From NCBI GenBank assembly GCA_026075535.2, contig AP026548.1:8060001-8124000 (forward strand): 64,000 nt of DNA, written 5' to 3'. This document shows positions 9,301 through 17,500 of the stretch, piece by piece. The position numbers and the translations under genes are program-made. The notes under the pieces are model-generated. The model was not told the origin of the DNA, did not search any database, and was given only the letters and a program-made list of their open reading frames with translations. The stretch is from Tricholoma matsutake. Lineage: Eukaryota; Basidiomycota; Agaricomycetes; Agaricales; Tricholomataceae. Numbering within the stretch: the first letter of the stretch is position 1; each line of letters opens with the position of its first letter.

Positions 9301-11231
9301 CATATAATTTTGTCTTTAGGAATAATTAAATTCCTTGGGAATTTTATGGTGCTTTTAGGCATTTTCCCTAGCGCCTCTTTGGATGGGTGTCCAAGTCGCC
9401 TATGCCAAGTTAAGTAGTCAGCGACATAAATGGTCGCGACATTAACCTTTTTGGTGCTCAATATATGAGTCCGAGCCCAATAGATCGTGTCATTCCTCCT
9501 TAGAGGGACACAATGCATGATTGGGTTTCTATGCTCGATGAATGAAATGTATGCGGAGGAACCACGCACATCACTTCCGTCTTGTAAAAAGACCCCCATT
9601 GACATCAATCGAGTATTAATGTCGGGTATGTAGTAGACGGGGTATAGTCGCGTTTCACGCGTCTCTGACTTCCCATTACATACTACCTGGTGCCTAATGA
9701 AGACTGCTCCTTTTCCTACTATATGAGTAGTACCAGTGGCCGTTTGGACCAAGGTAGAGTCCTTTCTCGGTAAAGGCTCGTAAGAAGCAAAATCTTTCAT
9801 TTCACCAGTGAAGTGTTTTGATGCGCCTGAATCCATGATCCAGTCGGCACCTTTCTTACAATCTCCCTTTGCACACATAGCACATATATTAAGATCTACA
9901 TAATTCCATGATACATTTAATAGCGGTAAAATTTCATATGAAAAGTTTGCTGTATTCATAGGAATTTTAATCTTAGTGCTTGTGGCAGGGAAAAGGACTG
10001 ACCTGTCATCATACGCCCCTGTGTCAAGGGGTTCATCGACGAGCATTTCGTCGACGGCTTTCCACACTTCCTCGTCAGTTACCGGAGGTTCGGATCCGAG
10101 GGAGACAGTATCGTCTTCTACCTCCTCGATCGTAGCCTCGGTTTCTGGCTCTATCCTCCTTCTCTTACCTTCTCGCACTGTAAGGTGCTCTTCCAGCGGT
10201 CGCAGGTTTTTTGCGCTGCGCGGAAGTTGCATGCGCTCGAGGGTGTCTCGAGCTTGCTGGTATTCGGTGTAAACCGAGCGAGAAGAGGAGGCCGCGCCCG
10301 TGTATGCCTGTGCAGGCGGTCGGCGGCGAGGATCCCTTGTGGGAGTGTGTTCGCGTCGCTCGATGCGCTGTATGAGCGGCATCGGCGGTATGATGGTGCC
10401 ATTACCATTTATGGTGGTAAAGGCGTTGGAGGCGAGGTGGGTATGTTTCTCTTTTGGCTTCTCCTCCTTAGTCTTTCTGTCCCCACGTCGTCCTCGTTTT
10501 CGGGACGAGTCTCCGTTGCTGTTTTGCCCTTCTTTGGGCTGCCATTTGGGGTTTCCCCCCTTGCGCTTAACAGCGGAAAGTTTGTTGGCCTGAGGCTGGC
10601 CAGCGGGCTTTCCAACTGCTGTGCGCCTTGAGGCTTCAGCAACAATGGAGTCCTTGACATGTTTAAATGTCAAGGCGCTAGTGGCGGTCGTGTTAAGGAC
10701 CGTTGCAGACAATGAGTCGTACTCGCGCGGCATCGCAGCAAGTAGAATCATCGCCTGTACTAGCTCGGGGATGGCGACGTTAGCAGCCGTGAGGCGCTCA
10801 AATTTGTCAGCCATTCTCGCAATCTCCGGTGCGGGGTTTGCAGCCAGGATTTTGATTGCTATTGCAGACCTAAAGTCCGAAAAGACTTGGGAGGGGCCGT
10901 CCACACCATAATCGGTGCGGATGAGGTCCCACACCTCCTCAGCAGTGTCCTTTGTGTTGGCACACTGCCGAATGGAGGGGGCCAGGTGGAGCACTAGGCT
11001 ACCAATAGCCTGGTCATTTTTGTTGCTCCAGGTCTGGAGCTTGGCATTAGCGTCCGCTACCAAGGTAGCGTTCGTCGCCGTCAAAGGAGGCGCCGGGGGC
11101 GGTTTTTGCTCCGCCCCGCTAGTTATTTGCCAGAGGCCCTGAGACCTGAGCCACGCCTTCATTGAGTCAGCCCATAGAATGTAATTTGATCCATCAAAAG
11201 TTTGAACGAGTTTTTCAAGAGTTGAAGACAT
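6366..11231 (-). CDS. Copia gag-pol polyprotein
   Basis: A 1621-aa single ORF. I chose the ATG at 11231; the frame is open 11 codons further up but without another ATG. Order: Copia-type gag (UBN2-like, about 1-280), a basic Arg/Lys-rich then acidic linker (about 235-455), protease with DSGA near 467, integrase zinc finger WHRRLGHP...CPGC near 608-650, integrase core with the catalytic series HSDL, VDPGGEF and NGRAERA (about 670-770), reverse transcriptase with YVDD near 1303, and RNase H with DSDWAAD, SSTEAEYMAL and ADNQG to the end. No frameshift separates gag and pol. No CX2CX4HX4C zinc knuckle is visible in gag; only a CAMCAKGDC cluster just before the protease. All catalytic residues are present. 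Confidence 0.96.
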   Translation of the reverse strand: MSSTLEKLVQTFDGSNYILWADSMKAWLRSQGLWQITSGAEQKPPPAPPLTATNATLVADANAKLQTWSNKNDQAIGSLVLHLAPSIRQCANTKDTAEEVWDLIRTDYGVDGPSQVFSDFRSAIAIKILAANPAPEIARMADKFERLTAANVAIPELVQAMILLAAMPREYDSLSATVLNTTATSALTFKHVKDSIVAEASRRTAVGKPAGQPQANKLSAVKRKGGNPKWQPKEGQNSNGDSSRKRGRRGDRKTKEEKPKEKHTHLASNAFTTINGNGTIIPPMPLIQRIERREHTPTRDPRRRPPAQAYTGAASSSRSVYTEYQQARDTLERMQLPRSAKNLRPLEEHLTVREGKRRRIEPETEATIEEVEDDTVSLGSEPPVTDEEVWKAVDEMLVDEPLDTGAYDDRSVLFPATSTKIKIPMNTANFSYEILPLLNVSWNYVDLNICAMCAKGDCKKGADWIMDSGASKHFTGEMKDFASYEPLPRKDSTLVQTATGTTHIVGKGAVFIRHQVVCNGKSETRETRLYPVYYIPDINTRLMSMGVFLQDGSDVRGSSAYISFIEHRNPIMHCVPLRRNDTIYWARTHILSTKKVNVATIYVADYLTWHRRLGHPSKEALGKMPKSTIKFPRNLIIPKDKIICPGCAEGKMTSKSFPESDSRADKSFELIHSDLKELPVLSYHKHKYFIVFLDDKTSHIWVQCLRKKSDAAAAIRQFQAMAKTQYGATIKRWRVDPGGEFKDRELQKQLKDLGIKIEMSAPHVHQQNGRAERAIRTIMEKSQTLRFTACLPQSWWEFCIEHATHLYNRTPIRRLKWLTPFEDLTKVRPDLNNLKVFGCGAYVYLPKEKRPTTLSPRSELMTYLGVEDGIKAYRFMRRNGAIFIGATALFDETMFPCCPGAKTPAKTDLGDFPPEPEDDDHSSGMDGDDPIPPQNPPLPPSSEDDDDDLPSEQKVHDDATNAPPPPPPVNTEDFCPRREDQQEWQQLPRRSGRQRKIPNRPGNTYGEQRLPSDIERDIARDRYWKKSVGQDSDHNRTRPRPQQQEPVAGPSSAPHESVPDSNNQEHDHPMGEPDEAGYIKKITKEGGDELIRWLLSKAVTPSSGKSLVPNQFRDIARLPRQQQLEWKQACREELEALRKRQVYDIVDLPHDRKTIKNRWVFSVKSDGRKRARLVAKGFSQVEGVDFDEIFSPVVRYETVRLMFALASLEGMYMTGLDVKTAFLYGKLDEEIYMDQPEGFRLEGKERKVMRLCRALYGLKQASLAWWRELEAFMRTIGFVRASSDAGIFIHKDPKTGSIVIALVYVDDGLFMGKNKKLVDEKKNACLKHWECRSTEKVTEFLGMRVTQTATKVKLDQTEYLAKVLERFEMTNAKITPTPLPTGYKPSENTATPNAALRSKYQSVIGSLLYLMLGTRPDIAYAVIKMSQFSANPSQEHLDKAMYIMRYLVGTQKYSMVYDGEKSEGLQAFTDSDWAADTVKRRSTTGYFATLASGIVCWQSRLQKTVALSSTEAEYMALSDTCRQIVWIESLFQELGYTLKRIPICADNQGSIFIGSNPVQERRTKHIDIRYHYTRECIENDKVTVVFIPGSDNPADMFTKNLGAVLFRKFRDSLGITFEIQT

Positions 11232-11460
11232 GATTCTGTGGTGGCAGCTGTTAAAAGCGCTCAATCAGTCTTTTTACTCAATAAAACACGTTTAACGTTC
11301 TCAGGAGAAAACACTCCTTCAGAGTGATTAACCCTAGTCAACCTAGGTTTTATATGCAGCTCGCAGGGAGCGCAATGCAGCTCACGAAGAGCGCAAGGTT
11401 ATAAATTGGAGACGATGAAGTCAACGTCGTTCGCAGCTAATTAAAGCGCGTTCGCGACGT

Positions 11461-11480
11461 GCCCAGCAGGGCCCATAACC
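11461..11480 (-). other. Copia primer binding site (initiator-Met half-tRNA type)
   Basis: Immediately inside the 5' LTR the coding strand starts GGTTATGGGCCCTGCTGGGC. The complement GGGCCCATAACC is the anticodon arm of eukaryotic initiator tRNA-Met. This matches the internal (half-tRNA) priming known for Copia and Ty5 rather than priming by a tRNA 3' CCA end. Confidence 0.85.
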
Positions 11481-11785
11481 TGTTGGAGCAGACTATATAC
11501 GCTGCACAGGGGAAGAGACTACACATTCCTTACAACCTACCTGGGGTTTAGTTAGACTTACAGCTAGGGTTAGCAGAGGTAAGAACACTGTATTCCTACT
11601 ACGGTACAGGTTCTCCTTATATACATAATATTAAGGATGTCACATGACTTGGGAATGTGTTTACCGCATGTATGCGCAGTAAGCGCAGTAACATGCGTAT
11701 GCTGCATGTATCGCCTCATGTATACATGTGTATGCTGCATGTATTGCCTCATGTATACAGCATGCATCAGGGATTAATTTCAACA
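11481..11785 (-). repeat. Copia 5' LTR
   Basis: 305 bp, identical to 6029-6333 except at two CpG positions. It is followed by the second TSD copy ACAGG. Confidence 0.97.
11616..11623 (-). promoter_or_regulatory. Copia LTR TATA box
   Basis: The coding strand reads TATATAAG in the 5' LTR, upstream of the gag-pol start; the same motif is in the 3' LTR at 6164-6171. Confidence 0.6.
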
Positions 11786-11949
11786 ACAGGAAATCCACAA
11801 CGCTCAAATAGCTGTTTGTCAAGCCACTTCTTGTGAAGGGCCTCATGCTGCAGTGACATGTAGGTATCAGCTTCAGCAGTATCAGCTTTGAAGAGATCGA
11901 TGAGTGCAATCATTGTAAGGGGACAGTCAGCCATGAAGACCCCACCCAC
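11786..11949 (-). pseudogene. unrecognised ORF interrupted by the Copia insertion
   Basis: A minus-strand ORF (ATG at 11949) reads a compact helical protein (ADCPLTMIALIDLFKADTAEA, then KKWLDKQLFERCGFPV) up to the Copia boundary. Read across the empty site it ends ten codons into the left flank, so before the insertion it was a short C-terminal piece of about 64 codons. I do not recognise it. Its closeness to the Harbinger remnant leaves open that it belonged to that element. Confidence 0.4.
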
Positions 11950-11959
11950 CTTACAGCAC

Positions 11960-12240
11960 TATCATGATGTGATACAGTGCAAACCTGGAGAAGTACATGG
12001 TCCCCACAGAAACCTGCACACTGATATGGTCATGTAGGATGATGGGTTATGATGATGTAGGACAATGGCAGTAGGACAATGGCAGTAGGAGCAATGGCCC
12101 AGGGAATGTGTATATAAGCCTGCACCCTGCAAGGGGGACCTTAGAGAATTCTCTTTGGTTCCCCCTTGCAAGGTTAGTAGAATTAATTCACTGTATTACA
12201 TAATATCTAATAAACTTTGGTTCCCCCTTGCAAGGCCAGT
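11960..12240 (+). repeat. possible solo LTR or promoter remnant
   Basis: A TATATAAG box (12111-12118), an AATAAA signal (12209-12214) and two direct copies of CTTTGGTTCCCCCTTGCAAGG (about 12152 and 12216), with an inverted partial copy at about 12125, give an LTR-like layout. The boundaries are not defined and no TSD was found. Confidence 0.3.
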
Positions 12241-12402
12241 GGACCCCATGCCATTGCCCTTACAGCAGAATTCTCTCTTAAAAAATGCAAACCGGGTTTC
12301 CAATGTATTTCCATGTGAAATTTTCAGTAGAGAACAATGTGGCATAATGCAGACCTTCTGTAATAACAGTACTGGGGGGAGGGGATCACCAACTGGAGCA
12401 AA

Positions 12403-12692
12403 TTAAGCTTTATTGACAAGGATATCTTGAGAGCCTTGGGGACTGTAGACCAAAAGAAGATCTTGAGTCTTTTCAAGATGAGGATCGGTTGTAGTCAGGT
12501 CAGAGAGCTTGGATAAGTGGGGTGCCTTCGCAAGTACAGATGCTGGGATGGCACCTTTAGAGCCAGATAATCCAAGAAGACTTGCCAACTCATCAGAGAG
12601 GGAGTTGCCAGGAGTGGAGGTGGCTTGAGGGGAAGTTGGTTGGAGATGACTGACCTTGCCATGAAGCAGTGCCCAAGCAACTGATGTGGCAG
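12403..12692 (-). pseudogene. C-terminal half of an ORF split by the Gypsy insertion
   Basis: The minus strand is open from the Gypsy 5' boundary to TAA (12403-12405), reading ...SVAWALLHGKV, a Ser/Thr/Pro linker, LSDELASLLGL, IPASVLAKAPHLSKLSD and TDPHLEKTQDL. Joining it to 20784-21141 after removing the element and one TSD gives one continuous ORF of about 225 codons. The motif order (AWxLL, LTDELLALLG, PLSVLxxAPHLxxLSD, DPHLExT) resembles gag-like proteins of basidiomycete tyrosine-recombinase (DIRS-type) retroelements that I remember; this is tentative. The stop here may be premature relative to that family. Confidence 0.5.
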
Positions 12693-13347
12693 TGTTACAA
12701 TTTTCCTTGTAACTCATGGAACCCAACGCACCCAACGATCCCCTCCAGACAGGAGGCACCCCTTGATTCATGCCTAGGGCATGTCCTTGACACCAGACAC
12801 ACACACGACGCATGCTGACTACATGCATTTGATCCCCTTCCCGTGGAAGGCACCCTTGACGCATGGTGACTCCATGCACCTGAACCCACTCCCACACATG
12901 CTGTGATACAACAGCCCCCTGACATGAGGTCCGTGATGTCAGACTCTCACGATCGACATGCTGCGCCACAGCACTCCGTGACATTGGATGCCTCATGCAA
13001 GGCATGAGGCCTATTGTTTCTATTCTTACTTGATACACATCTATCTTTCCAATTGGACAATAAGGACCTCCCTCGTAGTATAAGTACTGCAACTCATAGT
13101 AGGGATGTCCTTAGTTTAGATCTAGGCATTCTACAGCCTTAACTTGCAACTCACAAACTTACTCAAAACCACTAAGGAAGCCCCTTAGTGCGTGAACCTG
13201 AACGACTCTACGCAGAAGCCCTGCTAGAGTGCACTACCTATCTTACATTGGATGCTCCGAGTAAGACTAGTGCCGAACAACTCGTCAAGGAAGCACCTTG
13301 TCGAACGACATCGACTAGATCGAGTGGTTGAGGCTTTGCCCTTAACA
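12693..13347 (+). repeat. Gypsy 5' LTR
   Basis: 655 bp. It contains a TATA box at 13079 and a putative transcript start near 13112. The long minus-strand ORF running through it into the flank (12403-13092) is a chance fusion. Confidence 0.97.
13079..13084 (+). promoter_or_regulatory. Gypsy LTR TATA box
   Basis: TATAAG lies 33-34 bp upstream of TAGTTTAGATCT (13112-13123), the sequence complementary to the primer site, which fits a transcription start at the beginning of that motif. Confidence 0.6.
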
Positions 13348-13349
13348 TA

Positions 13350-13361
13350 AGATCTAAACTA
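13350..13361 (+). other. Gypsy self-priming primer binding site
   Basis: Two bases after the 5' LTR lies AGATCTAAACTA, the exact 12-nt reverse complement of TAGTTTAGATCT in the LTR (13112-13123). No TGG-type tRNA 3'-end complement is present. The Tf1/sushi group is known to prime with about 11 nt of its own mRNA 5' end, and the geometry here is the same. Confidence 0.75.
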
Positions 13362-13513
13362 TCTGCTAGCCCACCTACCTAGGTGTAGGCAATACGTCTC
13401 GATACACACCACAGCAACCCAGGTCTAGACAAACCCCAGACCAACCACCAAGAGAAGTGGAACCACAGCTAGGTTCATCTTGGTACTGATACAATGGAAG
13501 ACTAGTCCGTTAC

Positions 13514-14560
13514 TTGACCCCAGCACAGCATTGGTTCTATAGATCAACCGACAGACAACAAGGAGATTTCCTCACCAACGAAGACTTTGAACAACCGCAC
13601 ACACCCCCACCCGAAACATCCACCCGCTTCTTGACAGACAAAACCGACGACCTCTATAACAAGATGTCCGAACCCGCAACCACACCGATGACATCCATGA
13701 AGGACATTTGAATCCAATCACCAACAGACTTCTCAGGAGAGCGGACCAAGACCGCCAAGTTCCTGCAGGAGATAGACCTGTACCTGCGAATCAATGACCA
13801 GGTCTATGACACGAATGACAAGAAGATTATCTTCACGCTGTCCTTCATGAATGGAGGGACAGCAGCTGCCTGGGCGCAGGCATTTGTCAACCAACACCAG
13901 TCCGAGGGACTCAGTGAATATGCAGACTTCTGACAGAAGGTCTTAGAGGCCTTCTCGCCGATCGATGATGCCGGAACAGCAAAGACAGAGATCAAGAATC
14001 TCAAGCAAGGTTCAGGGAACCTTGAAGAATATGTGGCGAACTTCCGCATCCTGAAAGACAGGATGGGAATCACAGAAGATGCAGCCATGATCGAGTACTT
14101 CATGGATGGACTGCATCCCAAATTACTGAAGAGGGTACACACAATGGAGACAGTGCCCAACATGCTTGAAGGCTGGATAAAGGCAGCTTCAAAATATGAA
14201 GGCCAATGGAAACAGGCCATGGCAATCCTGGGGAAGACCAGGCAAAACCAGATGACAAAAGAAATGACGAAGAAAGGACAGCCCTCTCTCGACATCAACC
14301 GACTGATGAACCAAGAACGCGTGGAACACCTCCAAAAGGGATTGTGTTTCATCTGCCACCAACCAGGACACCGATCGTCCGACCACAGGGATGGAAAGAA
14401 CCCCACTCAGATGGGGTCAGCGCCTCCTCCCTACCAAAACCGCTTCACCCAGAAGAAGACTGGGGTGGACACCTACCAGAAGATCCACACGATGCTGGAT
14501 GAACTAGACGAAGAAGAAAAGGAACAAGCCCTCAACCTCATGGAGGAATCAGGTTTTTAG
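13514..14560 (+). pseudogene. Gypsy gag
   Basis: One frame with TGA stops at 13709-13711 and 13931-13933 and a terminal TAG at 14558-14560. The start is uncertain; the first in-frame ATG is 13664, but the frame is protein-like from about 13514. It holds a retrotransposon gag core (FSGERTKTAKFLQEIDLYL, AAWAQAF, LEEYVANFRILKDRMG) and a zinc knuckle CFICHQPGHRSSDH in which the last ligand is His rather than Cys. The protein would be the capsid/nucleocapsid precursor. Both internal stops sit where CGA (Arg) would read through. Confidence 0.9.
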
Positions 14561-14577
14561 AGCAGCGGCCTGATACA

Positions 14578-17500
14578 ATGCCAGTCACTGCTGAAATTTC
14601 TGTAGGGTCTGTACTCTTAGCTACCATGAATAGACAATCTATGCACTTGTCTATTCGGGTAGCTGAGTCAGACAACAGAAAAGATGTCGCAATGAATGCG
14701 CTCCTCGACTCTGGAGCAGGAGGAGTCTTTATTGACTCAAAATTTGTCAAACAAGAAGGGATCAAGACATATCCCTTGGGCTACACCATCCGGGCCACAA
14801 ACGTAGATGGAACTCTGAACAGGCAGGGAACAATCATGAGATACGTGAGGGGAAGGCTCCACATCAATGGATGAAGCTACCCAATGAAATACCTAGTCAC
14901 CAGACTAGGCAAAGAATCGGTGATCCTGGGCCTGTCATGGCTATGGGAGGTGAACCCGATTATCAATTGGAAGAAAGGAACTCTTGAGTTCCGAGACAAA
15001 GAACGACGGGCTCAAATCCAACGGATCTTGGAGAAGACAAGAAGAGCCAAACGAGCCCTCCCGAACACCCTAAAGCTCCCCAGGGTCGACACTGAAAGGG
15101 AAGCACCCAACAACAAACTGGCATGAATTTGACACATTGTGGCCAAAACAAGACAAAGGCTCTCTGAAGAGAAAGAGAGGAGCCTCGCCTGAGCCAAAGT
15201 GGCTGTGGCAAAAACCAGGGAGAGACTCTCCAAAGAAAGGCAGAGAAACCTTGCCTGAGCCCGATTGGCCGTGGCAAAAATGAAGGAAAGGCTTTCTGAA
15301 AAGAAAGCCAAAGAACTAAATTCTGCCCAGATAGCTGTCGCAAAGACCAGGAGCAGCAACACTCCTAAAGAAACCAGAAACCTTGAAGCAGCACAATGTG
15401 CTGTCACCAAAACCTGAGAGAACCAGGAGAAGAAACAACTGGAAAAGGGTAAAAACAATGAATGCAACAGGGCACGACGAATCGTGCAAAAGATGAAGGA
15501 ACTGCTGACCTCCACAGGGGAGGAAAGCACCAGCAAATGACACTCAAAAACTGCATTACAAAATAGGACAAAAGACCCTCATCAGGAGGCTACCCCGATA
15601 TGTGATCATGGAACCCCAGGTTATGGTACTGACAACACCAGAATATCTATGCCCAGGGAGACTCCACCTCAAGTAAAGATCGAAGAGGTACCCGACGAAG
15701 AACTACTGGCAGACACAGGCATGGACATATGGATGACAAACCAAACCCCCGAATGAGACACAATCAAGGATGACTCGGTGTTGATCGCATATGTGCAAGG
15801 CGAACCGGTCATTGGCCTATTTGGACCAGACATAGAACTGCCCCTGACAGAGGAACATCGAGAGCCGACACACAGATACATCCAAAGAATGAACACGATC
15901 AGCAGGCTCACAAAAGGCAAGGGCTCCCTACAGTACCTACTCAACTTGGACATATGGATCAGAGCAAAGACATCCATATCCCAATGACTAGCGCACGAGC
16001 AAGAGGAGGGAAAGGAGACTAGCCAACGGACCCTGGACGATTTACTGCCACTGGAATACCAGAAGTACAGACAGGTATTTGAGAAAGCTGCATCCGAACA
16101 ATTCCCAGAATCAAGACCGTGGGATCACACAATCGACCTGAAGGAAGGCTTTGTACCGAAGGATTGCAAAGTCTACCCATTGATGCCGAAAGAACAAGAG
16201 AAACTCGATGAGTTTCTAGATGAAAACCTAGAGAAAGGATACATCCGACCATCGAAATCACCCATGGCATCCCCATTCTTCTTTGTGTCAAAGAAGGACT
16301 CCGACGCTCTATGACCTTGCCAGGACTATCGCTATCTGAACGAAGGAACGATCCAGAACAACTACCCCCTGCCACTGATCGGAGACCTCTTGGACAAGCT
16401 GAAGGGAGTGAGATTTTTCACAAAACTTGATATTCAATGGGGATATCATAATGTACGGATAAAGAAAGGAGATGAGTGGAAGGCAGCATTCAAGACTAAC
16501 CGAGGGCTATTTGAGCCAATGGTGATGTTCTTTGGGCTGTGCAACTCACCAGCAACATTCCAGGCCATGATGAACGATCTCTTCCGAGATATGCTAGATG
16601 AAGGATGGCTCGTCATCTATATGGACGACATCCTGATCTTCTCGAAGATGGAAGAAGAACACTGGATAAGGACCAAAAGGGTTCTCAAATGACTACGACA
16701 ATGCAATCTCTACCTGAAAATAGAGAAGTGCAAATTCAATGTACAGGAAGTCGAGTTCTTGGGCATGATCGTCAGACCCAATGAACTTGCAATGGACAAC
16801 ACAAAACTGGCTGGGATCAAAGACTGGCCCACGCCAAGGACAGTGAAGGATGTAAGATCCTTCCTAGGATTCGGAAACTTCTATCGACGATTCATCGGAC
16901 ACTTCGTGGATCTGGCCAGACCGCTAAACGATTTGATGAAGAAGAACCAGAAATTTGAATGGACAAACGACTGCCAGCAGTCGTTCAATGCACTAAAAAG
17001 GAAGTTCAACAAAACCCCAGTACTGCTGATGCCAGATGCAACGAAACCATTTGTGGTGGAATCTGATGCCTCGAAATTTGCGACAGGTGCAGTACTCAGA
17101 CAACAGGACACCAACAGAGACTGGCACCCATGCGGATACATCTTGCATTCTTTCAATGAAGTGGAAAGAAATTACGAGATATACGACCAAGAACTATTGG
17201 GAGTAATCCGAGCGCTGGAAACATGGAGACACTACCTACAGGGGACACCATTCCCTGTGATGGTACTGTCCAATCACAAGAACCTGACGTACTTCCATCA
17301 GCCACAGAAACTGAACCGACGACAGGCTAGATGGGCCATTTACCTGTCACAATTCGACCTGAAGCTACAACACATACCAGGATCACAGATGGTACAATCT
17401 GATGCCCTATCGAGGAGAGCAGATCACATAGCCGAAGACACCGATAACGAGGACAAGACCATCCTCGCTGACAAACTGTTCATCAAAACGATCAACACTG

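Larger units (their letters stand above)
6029..11785 (-). mobile_element. complete Ty1/Copia retrotransposon, young
   Basis: Two 305-bp LTRs enclose one uninterrupted 1621-codon gag-pol on the minus strand. Both LTRs run TG...CA. The 5-bp target-site duplication ACAGG is exact on both sides (6024-6028 and 11786-11790). The LTRs differ at two positions by my alignment, both CpG transitions (about 0.7%). A primer binding site follows the 5' LTR and a polypurine tract precedes the 3' LTR, as expected for a minus-strand element. With an intact ORF, intact LTRs and an intact TSD it may still be active. Total length 5757 bp. Confidence 0.97.

Noticed and set aside
8024..10911. Many plus-strand ORFs of 60-150 codons
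   Set aside because: All are shadows of the intact Copia gag-pol on the other strand, without motifs of their own.
12403..13092. 229-codon minus-strand ORF
   Set aside because: It fuses the 5' LTR of the Gypsy element to the flanking ORF half; only 12403-12692 is real coding remnant.
14963..15536. Two long minus-strand ORFs opposite the pol repeats
   Set aside because: Leu/Phe/Ser-rich mirror of the 66-nt repeat; no start context or motifs.
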